64,000 nt of DNA, from contig OY811972.1 of NCBI GenBank assembly GCA_963681505.1, forward strand, positions 1,229,432-1,293,431, in the 5' to 3' direction. Made by a program: the position numbers and the translations under genes. The DNA is from Eunapius fragilis. Lineage: Eukaryota > Porifera > Demospongiae > Spongillida > Spongillidae. A model generated the notes under the pieces. The model was not told the origin of the DNA and did not search any database. It saw only the letters and a list, made by a program, of their open reading frames with translations. Shown piece by piece: positions 22,182 through 33,921 of this stretch; within the stretch, counting starts at the first letter, position 1, and each line of letters opens with the position of its first letter.

Positions 22182-23450
22182 TATGGTGTGTGCATGTGTG
22201 TGTAGTATGTAGGTGTGCTTAGATGTGTCTATCATAGTGTGTGATGATATTTATATGATTTTGATAGTACGTTGGAATGCTGGCCCTGTCCAGTATAGAC
22301 CCATAGTGAGGGGAGAGGCAAGCAGATAATTAGAGGACCTTGCAGTGCTACGTGCATAATCTTTTGCATGCACGCATGCATATATATTTTGTGCACACTT
22401 AGTGATCACTGCTTACGCTGCTCCGACAACTATACTTCCAGGTATTGAATCAAAGTTCAGCTTGCTGATGAAGTAAGGGGTCGAAGTCGTTGCGGTGAAC
22501 TTGCGGTACGCATACGCTGCCATGTGGAGCAGAGAGTCAATCGCTTATATGACCGAATGCATACAAATTAAATTACGTCGCATCCCATATTTTGTCTTTT
22601 TTTGGAGGACATGACAGAAAGGTGAATACAGGACCACTTCAGTATTATATAGCATCCACAGGGGATTTAAGCTACGCTCAACGGTGGGAATGGTTCAGTA
22701 TGGCACTACCTCCCGGGCATCATGCGCTTCAACTGCCAACTTCAAGAACTATGTGCTCTTCAATGTGTAAAGGTGATGGCGGCTTTGCAGTGCTGGCCCG
22801 ACAGAAGTATGAACTTATTTTGTGTCCGTGTTCATGCAACTGGGAGACTGGTAAGGTTAATTATGCGCAACGCTAACATAAAGATCAAAGGAGCGGGCAT
22901 CAATATAGTGTTAATCATTGAGCCGAAACCGTGTGCGTCAACAAAATTCTGTAGCTCTATACATCCCCACACAGAGCAATGCACTTCCGCGCCCCTCCTA
23001 ACCCCCAACGCGCTACATAAAAATTGATCGTTGCGGGGGTGTACCACCCACTCTCAAAACTTAGCCCCTGCGTTGGCGTCTACGTCCCCTTTCGACCACC
23101 GGACAACGCGAATGAGCATTATCTTTTCAACGCGGTGTTGAGTGCGAATTCACCTAGATTATCTCATCGTTTTAGGATTTTATTGGTCGTGCAAACACAC
23201 AGCCATACATTAGATTAGTAGATCGTTTGGGGTAGCAATACGCAGAAAGTGGAAAGCGACGTTGCGGACGTACATCCCCGCGCGTACAGCATGCATGCCA
23301 TGTATATATGTGCGTGCTTGCAAAGGTGAACTTACATGCGATTGGTTGACTAAATCCTTGTACGAAGACCGGTGGCTCCACTGGAGGCTGACCAGCTGAG
23401 AGTGCAGCTAAAGACAGAAGCCACAGTATGCTGATGTAAACGCCACCCAT
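16493..23450 (-). CDS. Sema A: Sema-PSI single-pass receptor or ligand, 19 exons
   Basis: Exons (minus): 23450-23336, 22516-22417, 22043-21935, 21876-21763, 21705-21612, 21540-21376, 21323-21190, 21101-21069, 21002-20903, 20555-20468, 19942-19786, 19539-19338, 18595-18525, 18132-18088, 17824-17730, 17644-17531, 17473-17430, 17304-16995, 16763-16493. All introns are GT-AG, phases agree, and the sum is 2361 bases (786 residues plus stop). Order: signal peptide (1-~20); seven-bladed Sema domain (~45-530) with CRNHIRVF, VVCGSE, the VRVCQNDPG and AVCVY landmarks; PSI module (~535-565, SDCVASRDPYCVW); Thr/Pro stalk with GTTQP repeats; membrane helix (~651-672); Cys/Arg-rich juxtamembrane; tail with three STRSDTDGVAC repeats. 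Sema proteins act at the cell surface in adhesion and guidance. Having no Ig, IPT or GAP domain, it is closer to a transmembrane semaphorin than to a plexin. The order is seen in the sequence; the role is inferred. Confidence 0.88.
16571..16665 (-). repeat. 33-bp coding repeat in Sema A tail (x3)
   Basis: Three nearly identical 33-base units in the last exon encode STRSDTDGVAC. The repeats add Ser/Thr/Asp-rich acidic segments to the cytoplasmic tail, a possible kinase or adaptor site (inference). Confidence 0.8.
17826..18032. repeat. GGGAGG purine tract in Sema A intron 14
   Basis: GGGA/GGGAGG repeats on the plus strand, read as a long CCCTCC pyrimidine tract in the transcript, directly upstream of the exon 15 acceptor. 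The homologous tract in Sema C is at 45150-45330. Confidence 0.9.
22118..22180. repeat. (GT)n microsatellite in Sema A intron 2
   Basis: Position-matched to the GT tract at 49420-49505 in Sema C, with different length. Confidence 0.9.
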
Positions 23451-24640
23451 ATCGTATCGAGCTACACCCTCTTTATTTACACCGCATGTACCGTATGTTA
23501 CAATATAGCTAACTATAGTATGCAATGTAATATCCGATTGGTATCCGATTCAGATGCCCTTGTGTCAACAACTGCTTGCTCAGTGAAGGCCATGAATAAC
23601 GCAATGGAAAAGTATTCAAATCCACTCTGGGAGTCTAGATTAATATGGGAGTACCCATTTTGTGAGCGGAACTTCAGTTGTGCATGTTTGCCTAACTTAA
23701 TGGACCCATGCGGTATGTGTACAAAAGGTTGTTATAGTCAAACCTAGTGAGCGCATAACGCGCATACATAATACATCACGCAGTCTCTGCGCAAAAAAAA
23801 CACCCATAGCCCTGACCTTCTATAGCCGACTCCATAGGTTGTTATTACTGCTGATTTATTATTTAGGTGTGTGAGATGAGCAGTTCTATAGGCGCGCATG
23901 AGCTGGGTATATCTGCGGATGTATTACATAACCGCCTCGCTGTGACATGTAATCCAGCATCCACTCCTTTCACGAAGCCGTGTTGCAACTTTTAGCTTCT
24001 GCAGCAGTTATAATTATAGCGACGCAAGTAGATTATGTGGGTGACACGCACACTGCATAATTATAAATTCTATGCACGATATTTTAGTTTAGTAAAAAAG
24101 GTACATGTAATATGGGATCTCATATAGGATAATTAATTAATATTATTAAATAAAAAGCAGTATGCGTGAGATCAAATGGCTAGGCACAAGAGCGTGAGAT
24201 TGGGTTCTTATGCGCGAGGCTCACGCTTAAGGAGTGAGTCTTGATGGGTCTCAGACTCCTTTTGCCATGTCATCCCGGGAAGAATCAAAACATCAAAACA
24301 TTGGCGGCCATATTGTTTTGGGGTCAATTAGTCGATTATTTAGAATTGTGTTCATATGATATGACGCAATGATTATTGCGTTACCTATTAAGTTTATGAA
24401 AAGGAACCATGATATGAATTCATTGATGCGGTTGCAGATTAAGTTCACGCGAGCTTGTAAACACGACCGGTTTCCCCTCGTCCCCAGTCACCCGTCCGTC
24501 GTACGTCGAAAGAAGCAACGCCAATTCACACTACTTAACGGGGTAGTTATCTTTCCCAGACCACTTTATTATGGCGCGTTGCCTGGTATACGACGCCGAG
24601 GCTATTGCTGAGGTCCGGAAGGTAAATCCATTCGCCAATG
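23451..24640. promoter_or_regulatory. Upstream region of Sema A (shared with Sema C)
   Basis: No coding potential. The first ~500 bases upstream of the ATG are almost the same in A and C (23451-24000 and 50771-51270), so any promoter lies in the shared part. TAAATAAAG sits about 25-35 bases upstream of the ATG on the minus strand and is a weak TATA candidate. The shared patch at 24385-24600 matches 51637-51840. Confidence 0.4.
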
Positions 24641-24907
24641 CAGGGGCGGATCCAGGAATTTTGAAAGGGGCGGGCACCAATAATGAAAAGTGAGAAATGG
24701 GCGTGGTTCACTGAAAGGGGGTGGGTGCGGGAGGGGGATATCGCGCAGACGCTTTTGGTAGCTGTACGTTCAAAATGCAATTTAAAACGCTATATTGCGC
24801 GACTATGAATATATAATTAGACGAACGAAGGGGGGGGGGGGGGGGGGGGGGGGGCACGGGCCCCCGGTGCCCCCCTCCCCCCCCCCCACCCCCTGGATCC
24901 GCCTCTG
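24641..24907. mobile_element. hAT-type MITE upstream of Sema A
   Basis: Ends CAGGGGCGGATCCAGG and CCTGGATCCGCCTCTG. The inside has G- and C-runs that pair. The Sema C duplicate lacks it, so it came in after the duplication or was lost from C. No clean 8-bp target duplication is visible. A relative is at 59310-59575. Confidence 0.75.
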
Positions 24908-25557
24908 CTATGTGCTCATTAGTGTGATTGCTTTTCCGCTTTATATGTCAGTCCCAGTAACTAAGGCGTCATGAAATTAATGCTGCACTCAGCACCTGCA
25001 TGATACTAACCTCAGCAGCTGCAGCATGTATTTGTCCCAGTCTCAGAGTGGGCCAAAGAGAAGTTTAAGTTCAATCATTTGAAACTCACCTACACTGTCA
25101 TTATAGATGTGCCCAAATATTTGAGAACAGCATATCGTTCTGTCTTTTCAAATTGCATACAGTCTTTTTAAATACTGACCTTTTGGAACAACATCGAGCC
25201 TTTTAATTGATGCGTCTTTCAAGCTCTGATATACTGTCCAATACAGCTCTGTTGGCAATATCCAATGGAACTGATAAGGATAACAGTGGAGCTAAGCTTT
25301 AAACACACTCTGAAATCTAATGTCAGTTTCTTAGTAAAGGTCATCTTTTGGGAGGTTTTGATCTGCATGAATTTACACTTCGCGATCGTACGAGTCTCCC
25401 TGTCGAAACCTACAGTGCCCAGTCCTATACATTCTAGAGACATGCATGATAATTATTATATATGCAAGGCCATTATACCAAACACGGTGCAGTAGAGCTA
25501 GCATCATATGAATGCATGCAGCCAAAAATCTACAGAATTGCAGTCCGATCCGCTATA

Positions 25558-25735
25558 CGCCCCACTTTGAAATCTAGTGTTTCCTTATTGAACCATTACT
25601 ATGGCATGCATAAGTGGAACGTGTGCTGTTCTATCGCTGACGCGATAATTAAAAAGCCCAGTGGGTCACGTGCATTGTTTACTATAAATGGTCTCGCTTG
25701 CGGACTTTCCGGCGAGATTACACAACAAGAAATTT
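25558..25735. repeat. Segment shared with 59063-59810
   Basis: ACGCCCCACTTTGAAAT..AGTGTTTC.TTATTGAACCAT.ACTAT...GCATGC.TAAG and, further on, GATAATTAAAAAG..GTGGGTCACG match the region ahead of Sema D. The copy here is uninterrupted, whereas the other carries a 497-bp MITE at the TAA. Confidence 0.75.
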
Positions 25736-26339
25736 CGATGTAAGGGTGTTATATCCTGTATCGTAATCGAATTACGGGTCTGTACAGAGCCCGTAATCTA
25801 AACAAATTGTAACGACGTCGTAGAACAGTATCGATGGTACTTGTATCGGGATACACTGTAATCATGGTCGCTACAGTTACGAATTCGGTGTCGTTACGGC
25901 GTGTCTACAGTCACTGTAAAGATTTTGACGGCTAGTGAATATATATGCATGTTCCGGCAAATTGTTTTAAGTATACATGTACACGTAGACGTTTAGATTG
26001 TCAAATAGTATACACCAGCATCATCACGATATAAAGAAATTATAGAACACCGAATATCCTTTGCAAATTGATATGTATTGGTGTTTACATTTCTGAACAG
26101 CTGCTCGTTGCAACAGAATGCGACACGTGTATATGGGCGGGGTGTTAAAAAGATGGAAGGTTCGAGTGGCTGTGCAAGCGACGGTACGTTTTAAAACTAG
26201 AATACTCCGCACACACACACACATATATATACCACGAATAGAAACGGTTGGTGTGTGGGCTACGTGATTTACCTTTGTGGGTAACCTCGATGATAACCTA
26301 AATTATACGTGCTAATTCTATTGTCGGATTTATACTGCT
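25736..26339. other. No recognised feature
   Basis: Short CA run at 26210-26223. No exon is supported. Confidence 0.35.
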
Positions 26340-26351
26340 ACGTGTGCAAGG

Positions 26352-28359
26352 TTGCCTTTCCTTCAAAATGGAGATTTAAACGTCACGCGGAAAGTGATAA
26401 GCATCGATCCAACGTTGAATTCTATTCAGTCGTTGGTGGTGTATGATGCTTTCTTGGAGGAGGAAGTACTTGTTGTTGCTCCACTGCTATGTGTCATTTG
26501 TGATAGCCCTAGGGCATCACAGTTGATTAATTACCTGACAGGATCAGTGAGGAGATACTGCCGTGTTTGTATGGTATGCACGTAATATTACTGCATGTAC
26601 TTTATCTGCTTCATTGCAGGTGGACCGTGAAGTTGATCCTCATCTTGTCTGTGAGGGGAGAAGCAAGGAGTACTTTGATCAGATTCGCTCTATCCTTTCC
26701 CAAAGAACAGAATCAGAAAAGGCTACACTGCGCACATTGTATGGTGTGAGGGAAACATCAAATCCACTTCTTTATATTCCTGCTGATCTCTACCAGTAAG
26801 CACTTTTAAGTGCAGCCATTTTTAGCTGTTATATTATGCAGTTGCACACCATTTGCATGAGGCCCTTCATACTTTATTACTGGGACCCATCAAGTACTTT
26901 CTCAAAGCTGTGATGCCTAAGTTGTCCAAACTAGAAAAAGATGAGATTCTTGCTAGAATAAGTGCAATTTAGTTTTTCTGGCTGCAAGGTCAAGATGTAT
27001 GGTAATGTTTGTGTGCACTACAAGTTCTTTGTGGGTCAAGACTACAAAGGATGGAGTCAAATTGCCCTTTTTATTATCCATACCTTTCAGAAGGCATGGA
27101 ACACTTGCTACTATGTTTGACAAAAGTAAACATTTTATTTTTAGTAGATCATTTGAGTACACAAACATGTACATGCCATAGGTATTCTGCATAGCCTACT
27201 GCAAAGCCGAGTATAGCAGACGATTGGCAACACATTTGTGAGGAGATTGTTCTCTCAGTCAAGGAGAACATGCCCAGCTTGCTAAAAAAGCAAAAGGTCC
27301 ACCTTATCCTTCATCTGATGGATTCTATGCGAGATTTTGGTCCCTGTTCTGTTTTTAATGCTGAAAGGTTGTGTTGTTGAACAAGATGCTAAGCTGCTAC
27401 TTGATCATCTATAGGTGTGAGTATATATTTCAATTCAGGTGTGAGGTTGTGCAACATCTTCAGCAACAAACAAGCACTGAGCAGGGACACAGCAAACTAC
27501 TTTGCCAATCTTCAAAGCATCCGGTACATCTGCCAAGGAGGACTATTTAACAACAATGACATGTAAGCAAATATTTGCAAGTTTGAGCTACTACAATTTC
27601 TTTTTTTATTAACAGCTGTGGTACTGGATTGCAGAATTTATACAATGATCCTAATGTGCAACATTTAAAAAATGGAATCCTACCCAAGACACTTCTGGCG
27701 GACAAAACCCTATACAAACCAGGAGCTGCACGGAAGGTACCCTAATATTAAGGTGTGTCCTCATCCTTTTTATTGTATGTATGCACATGCAGACATCACA
27801 TGCTGCATGGAATGCGGAAGTTTAGTTTGTTGCAATTGGTAACAGTAGGGGTTGTGTCATCCACTGTGGAGGAACTTAGCATGATGGATATACCATTCAC
27901 TGTTCTCTACCATGATCCCTTCTTACATGTACCTACTACTGAGTGCCATGAGCAGTATGCAGTTGTGTCACAGAGCAGAGACTTGGTGTGTACAGGAAGC
28001 TATGTGCAATTATGCAAACCATTTCAGCAGGTATGTGTATCATGCATGCAGACACTTTCACACAATTGACCGGCAATATTTCCTTTAAATATCAATTCAG
28101 TTATGGAGAGCTTCTGGCAACGTTGGCACTATGAGATGGAGCTACTGTGTGTATAATTAGGGGATTTGAGGCAGTCGAAGTGGAATCTGGATTACCATTA
28201 CTCAGTGAATTCGACTGCCCTTACTATACCCTCAGAAGGTCCATCTTCTCAACAGAGAGCAGCAACATCAGTGCTGCGATATCCATGATGCATAATTGTG
28301 AAGAGGAAGAAGGTGGCTGTCACTTTGTGGAAACTGATGTGTGCCAACTAGTAGAGTGA
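26352..28359 (+). pseudogene. tnp2/CACTA (Plavaka-type) transposase-like gene with introns, broken
   Basis: Exon-like blocks with good GT-AG borders: ~26352-26573, 26620-26795, ~26842-27118, ~27205-27370, ~27439-27562, ~27616-27738, ~27794-28029 and ~28142-28359. The first two join at YCRVCM/VDREVDPHLVC, a C-x2-C pair. Later blocks show LHTLLLGPIKYFLK, SGCKVKMYGNVC, VGQDYKGWSQIALF, HLILHLMDSMRDFGPCSVFN and LCNIFSNKQALSRD. These resemble, from memory, the conserved C-terminal half of tnp2-like transposases in fungi and invertebrates (the HTxLLG and GRDFKxxxQ regions). At least two frameshifts (about 26856 and 26968) break it. The N-terminal catalytic part is not seen. It could be an old domesticated gene or a CACTA relic. 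Confidence 0.55.
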
Positions 28360-28554
28360 CAAGAGACAATACAGGATTTCAACATGACTGGACAAACACT
28401 TTAAATTTATACTGTGTGTGAGTTTGTGTATTGAATGTCCTCAACAATTACAAGCTCAGTTTGCTATTACAGGTACTGTAGATACAGTATTGGAACACCC
28501 ACCGTTACGGTCTCGTACCGGCATCGCTACGGCATCGAATTAAACTGTATATGA

Positions 28555-29000
28555 GGTGTGATTAGTGCCAAAAGTCGGTCACGCGCAGCGCAACGACCGA
28601 TGACGCAGCGCAGCAATCTCGTGCCACGTAGTCCCGAACTCACAATACTCCGAGACCTTCCTCAGCTCTGCCACGTACTGCATAACCGTTTCGGAGTCCT
28701 TTTGTACGCGAGAGTTGAAATGGAAGCGCTGAACAATGCTTGACGGAGGCGGCGATACAAAATCTTCCACCAGCTTAACGACTCAGTTCCTTATCCGCGG
28801 GGTTTCCAGGAGCAACCAAGCGCGTATTAGCTGGTAAGTAGCACTGCCACACACGCTCAGAAAAACGGCGCGCTGTTTTACTTTATCACTGATTTCGTTC
28901 GCAAAAAAGAACTGCTGCAGTCTTCCCCAGTATGATTTCCAGTCGTCCGTCTCACGGTCAAATGGCCCCACCGAGCCCAATAAAGCCATGCCACCAGCTT
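28555..29000 (-). pseudogene. LTR-retrotransposon Gag fragment
   Basis: The minus strand opens around 28993 with a MALLGSVGPFD block, then DDWKSYWGRLQQFFFANEI and KVKQRAVFLSVCGSATYQLI. After one in-frame stop (28783-28785) come VEDFVSPPPSSIVQRFHF and MQYVAELRKVSEYCEFG. This is the capsid-like helical core of Ty3/gypsy-type Gag. It breaks off near 28580 before any zinc knuckle, and no protease, RT or LTR is present nearby. Confidence 0.7.
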
Positions 29001-29289
29001 GTAGTTCCTCGTCGCCAAAATGTAGTGTATGGCTTACCCCGCAATCTAAACGCGCAGGGTCTAGCCAAGGGTCAGTTAGGACTGCCAATCACTATAGAAC
29101 ATCAGATCACAATGGGTACAATACACTACCTTAAATACTATAATACAATAACAGGTTTAGCTGGTCTCTTGGACATGCGCAGGTGGATTAGTCCAAAGGT
29201 CACAAACACTACAGGCAGTAAACTTTTATCATTGCATTTTGACAAGGGTATTGCAATGCTTGTGTGGAGACTGAACTTTTCTTGTTTAG

Positions 29290-30868
29290 ATGAGGCAGGC
29301 AGTTGATGACGCTGACATTCAACTAGTCCTGCAAGATAGTTGTTTGGCCGATGCAATTGTGCAGACAGGATTTTCATCTCCAATTTCATCGATAACAATC
29401 GCAAATAGAGACAGTGTGATAGCAGCTCTCATTGATTATAATTGTTTGATAAAGACTAAAGCTATGATGGACCAATTCATTAGTGGACTTGACACTTCTA
29501 ATGTGTACAAAACTGTTAGACAGCACCCTGCTATTATCAGTGAAACAGTTTTTTGTTCACTGAAATGACCAGTCCAGTTTCTGCAGGTATGTACAGACCT
29601 ATGCATTTCCATGCATTAGATTTTACAGTATTGGTATTCATTTAATGTTTTGTAATGTGTTTTTGATACAACACAGGGATGTCTAAACATTTGAGTATAA
29701 TGTATATTTAGATATGTTTTACATACCACAATTTTCAGATTCTTTGTTAGCCTAGCCCTCTTCTCAATAAATTTGGATTTGTTAAAAAGAGAGGAGGAGG
29801 AAGCTTATTTCTTCTTTGCACAGTTGGTTAAGGATTGTGAAGGTAAGTATTAAATATCTTACAGTCATCATTATCATCACAGTAAAGCATGTATGTATGT
29901 ATACATGTGCTTAACCGTTTAATGCCAGTGGATTTTTCTTGCATGCATGATTAGCGTAAGAATTATTTTGTTATATTTTGAATTGAGAGATGCTTTTGGT
30001 CATTTCATTACGTACAAATTAATAAGACAATAAGTGTTGCTTGATTCATTGCATGTCATCCATACCCGCAACAGACTGACGTAGTAATCATTGAGTGCCA
30101 AATAGCATGAACCTGCACTAAATGGTTAAGCAAACATTATCTATACAGAGTTTTGATGTATTTAACTATTCATACGCACATTGTTATAGAAATGTTTTAC
30201 TTCCTCAAAACATGATTGTTGATGAAATTATGAAATCATGAACTGTCAGTATTAAAAATTAGTTATTCAATTTAGTGACTGTAGAATTGTTGTCTTGTAG
30301 AATATAACTACTACACTTGTAAACAATGTTCTTCAATTATTCAATTACACATACATTACAAATACATGTACATTTACGGCGTGAAAAATAAATATATATT
30401 TATTCCAATCTATAAGATGATCTCACACTAAATGGGGAAACAGCTTAGGCTTTGATGAGGATGCCCCAATTTTCATGGCTGTCACAATGAAGCACAACAT
30501 TAATACCCTGTTACTCTATCTTTAATGTAGACAGTTGAACTTGTATCATTTAAAGTGAGGAATGCATGTATTTTTAAAATTGTTGTATTCTTGTTTATTT
30601 GTTTTTTGCAGCAGGGGAAGCAGAATGCAGTGTTGGGGACATTCAGGTGTTTTTTACAGCCTCCAACTGTATACTGCCATTGTCCACGAGTGCTTCAATG
30701 GAATTCATTCCAGGGCTGCTACCTACAGCTTCAACATGTGATTGCAGCCTCCGACTTCCTCTTGGTCACCATGAGTATGAATCCTTCAAATCCTATTTCA
30801 TTCTAGGCGTTAAAGGACATGGGGGGTTTGGGAGACCCTGGTTTTTCCATTGCCATTTAAAGTTGTGA
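29290..30868 (+). pseudogene. HECT-domain (G2E3-like) gene fragment, three exons
   Basis: Exons about 29290-29586, 29739-29842 and 30612-30868 with GT-AG borders. Exon 1 holds MMDQFISGLDTSNVYKTVRQ and has a one-base shift near 29550 (the frame ends in a stop at 29566-29568, while the next frame leads cleanly to the splice donor). Exon 2 gives LDLLKREEEEAYFFFAQL. Exon 3 has VGDIQVFFTASNCILPLST and the HECT end LPTASTCDCSLRLPLG, followed by HHEYESFKSYFILGV. That TC pair contains the Cys that in working HECT E3 ligases forms the ubiquitin thioester. The N-terminal lobe and any RING or zinc part are missing. It looks like a partial gene, perhaps carried by a transposon, as such G2E3-like units often multiply in invertebrates (inference). 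Confidence 0.6.
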
Positions 30869-31947
30869 TGTTCACCAATGTTACTGCCATTAAACGTTGT
30901 GTATGTACGACATTGTAACTTGTTTCAATGATTTCAATTGAATGAATAGTTTAATATAATTGTGTACAAGCTAGCTGGTTGGTCTATTTCGTTCAGATTA
31001 TTCAGGGATGAAATGAGATGTGAGGTGCTATCATGTGTAGGAGCATGCATTATATGCAAGGTGGCTTTGCATTAAAAAATAAACAATAATGCGAATGAAA
31101 TATATCTTTCAACTTTTGAAGATACATTCCTAATCCCCCCCCCCCCCCCCCCCCCCCCCACCCCCTACCTCTCCCAGTAGCCGCCACCGCAAGGAACAAG
31201 ATAACAAGCGCGATGAAAAAGCTAAATACGACTTTAGTCAAAATCAATAGACACCAATGGAAATCTCGACAAATACGATAAACTAGAGTTGAAGAAAGTA
31301 TCCGTGTCAATTATAAAGTGACGTCATTATTCAATACCCATAGCGTTGCCAATACAGTAATATGGTGTACAAGTATCATAAGGCGTATGTATCTATGCCC
31401 AAGCCTAAAAGAACTTGCACTACGTGTCGTAGTATTCAGGTTCTTACGTCGGTTCGTAGACCGAACGTTTTTAGCTGTGCACCTGGGTGTACAAATGGTA
31501 CCCCCGGGTGAACATTCAGGACTATAGACATTAAAACCGTATTATTCCAGCTAGTAGGCAATTGGTGTCTACATGTACATGTACCCCGCTTTGGATAAAC
31601 AATTTATCGTACGCCAAGATCATTTCATGCATCTTCAGGTCTGACCTGACTGGCCGGGCTTTGATATTCGCTATAACGAACGGACTATGACATGTAAGGA
31701 TATATAGTACATGTAAGGACGGAAACACGGGCATTGAATTAATAGTTTTGCTGCGGATCAAGGGTGGTGCACATTTACGGAAATGTGTATATAGGGTAAT
31801 TAAGGTGACGTGCGTGGTGCGCGAAACACATAAAAATACGGAAACATGGATATACGGTATAGGAGACTACTCCGCGCACCATGATTGAAAACGCGGTGTT
31901 CTGACGTCGGAGAGTGCGGTAGTTATGGCACAAATCACATCCCATAC
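30869..31947. other. Intergenic, with a C-run
   Basis: Uninterrupted C at 31135-31159. No later exon of the amine oxidase could be found here although it should follow on the minus strand. Confidence 0.4.
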
Positions 31948-32237
31948 TCTCGGATTTGGTGCCGGTGGGGTCCACCACGTGTATCCAATTAGCGCCCACC
32001 TCCACCTTAACCCCGGCAAAGTCAACAGCCTTAAGTCGTCCGCCCACTTTATCGCGTGCCTCGAGAATAATGAAGTTCGTGTAGCCTCCGTTGTGGAGCG
32101 TTTTGCCTGCTGATATGCCGGACATACCTCCTCCTAAGATGAGGAATTCCGTGTCTGGGTTATCGCATGTGCCCTTGATTTGGAAGCAGGGGAGCATGCA
32201 GCACGAGCGCCACCAAAAGCGGTGGAATCGCCTTCAT
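31948..32237 (-). pseudogene. Flavin amine oxidase (polyamine-oxidase-like), first exon only, frameshifted
   Basis: An ATG at 32237 starts a signal peptide of type MKAIPPLLVALVL. A CATG insertion near 32193-32200 then throws it out of frame. The downstream frame reads CDNPDTEFLILGGGMSGISA (FAD-binding GxGxxG variant), LEARDKVGGR and VGANWIH, the classic start of polyamine and monoamine oxidases. These use FAD to oxidise amines. The exon ends at 31948 with donor GTATGG. No further exon is seen before the HECT fragment on the other strand, so this is a stranded first exon or a truncated pseudogene. A second copy is at 34730-34816. Confidence 0.75.
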
Positions 32238-32864
32238 AGGGTGGCAGGCTGCGTGCGCCTTAACGGTGGTGGTTGTTCAAATACGGGGGTCACCACTTTA
32301 GTCCAAGCCTAACCAAAAAAGAAGGGAAAATTCTCACCCTCGGTTTTAGATTACGTCATCGCTGACTAATTTATTATTGTCGACACATTAATATTGTAGC
32401 AGAGAATTCCCCTGGAGCACGTTGCACGACAGGGCCGGCGGAAGCTTATATTAAGTGCAGTGGTAGGGCAGGCTATGAATAATTAATTAACTACAAAAAA
32501 TCAATTAAACATGACATGCTACTGTGAATTAAACTTTCCAGAAATAGTGCTCTGCCTCTGAGCTACGTTTATGGTTTACGGTCTGAGCTTGGTTCTGAAT
32601 TAATTAATTAAAAAATCAACGCAAAAAATGAACATAATTATCTAGCGGGAAAAAGTGGTAGGGCAAATGCTCTACCTGCCCTATAGGCTGTGCCAGCCCT
32701 GCACTATCCCACTTATGGACGTAGGGATGACATATAGTTACATGTAATAATCGGTTGATGAGGGGTGTATTTGTTGGCCTCTCTGCCTTACAGCTCTACT
32801 GGGATTCAAGGTTAAGTCGCCCAACACCAGACTATCTTAATACCCAGCTGGTGTTGTGGGTGGC

Positions 32865-32868
32865 TGAT

Positions 32869-32910
<42 letters not shown>

Positions 32911-32970
32911 GTGTGTGTGTATGTGTGTGTGTGTGTGTGTGCATGTGTGTGTGCGTGTGTGTGTGTTCGC
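32865..32970. repeat. (GT)n microsatellite
   Basis: GT run broken by single GC, AT and CAT steps. Confidence 0.95.
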
Positions 32971-33534
32971 TCATATCTTTATGGCAGGCTCAGCTTCATA
33001 CTGACATGGGATGAGTTGTAAAATTCTGTACATTTTGACGAGTCCTGTAGCTATCTGATCATTGACTTGAATGTTATCCATTATGTTCGATCTAGTCGTA
33101 TGTGGAGTGCAGGGACGTTTCTCACTCAACTTAATGCCAAACATGCTTTGCATGGGGGCATGGTTTGTTTTGGCTTGAATCGAGTGGGAAATGCTTGCAA
33201 CACACACCTTGTACAGCAATATCCCTGTGTAACGGATGAACTATCTGAACAAATAAATACCTACAGGACTCCACCAAGACACATTTCAAACGTATGGCAA
33301 AAATGTGTAGAGCACCAAAACCGATTTTCATATAGTGAAATTGTGTGGGATGAAGTTTAGGAAATTTGAAAGAAAACATTGTACGATTGTAAATTCAATC
33401 GTATGGCTCTCAGACCATAGTGACGTGTTTAAGTTCAGGGTCTTTGCAGTAGAAGGATCAGAAAATGGTTTACTGAGGATGGGGGAGGGTGGGGGGAACA
33501 GAAATAGATTACCAACAAGGCCCCATGACTCCTT

Positions 33535-33860
33535 CCTGACCTCCTCCCCACTCCTTCCCCATCTCCCCTCCCCACTCCTTCCCCATCTCTCCTCCCCACT
33601 CCTTCCCCATCTCTCCTCCCCACTCCTTCCCCATCTCTCCTCCCCACTCCTTCCCCATCTCTCCTCCCCACTCCTCCCCACTCCTACCCCATCTCTCCTC
33701 CCCACTCCTTCCCCATCTCTCCTCCCCACTCCTACCCCATCTCTCCTCCCCACTCCTTCCCCATCTCTCCTCCCCACTCCTTCCCCATCTCTCCTCCCCA
33801 CTCCTACCCCATCTCTCCTCCCCACTCCTTACCCATCTCACCTCCCCACCCCTCCTTCTC
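33535..33860. repeat. 24-bp pyrimidine minisatellite
   Basis: Unit CCCCACTCCTTCCCCATCTC plus TCCT, about 13 copies. Open frames on both strands come from the period. Second array at 35750-36315. Confidence 0.95.
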
Positions 33861-33921
33861 CCATCAGATAATAAAACTTATCTAATTATCTGAATAATTA
33901 TGAACTATATTGAAAGTATAT

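Larger units (their letters stand above)
17160..25300. repeat. Segmental duplication, copy A
   Basis: Matches 44465-52320 through exons, introns and upstream DNA with very few differences over long intron stretches (compare 18640-20470 with 45940-47765). It stops on one side inside the stalk exon and on the other near 25300. The orientation is the same except for a small inverted part upstream. Confidence 0.85.
32137..33910. repeat. Tandem block duplication, copy 1
   Basis: Amine-oxidase start, upstream DNA and 24-bp array. It matches 34722-36372 in the same order and direction. The GT microsatellite in this copy is absent from the other. Confidence 0.8.

Noticed and set aside
24641..24907. 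Perfect 8-bp target duplication for this hAT MITE
   Set aside because: The flanks (CGCCAATG and CTATGTGC) do not match, so the call rests on its ends and on the absence in copy C.
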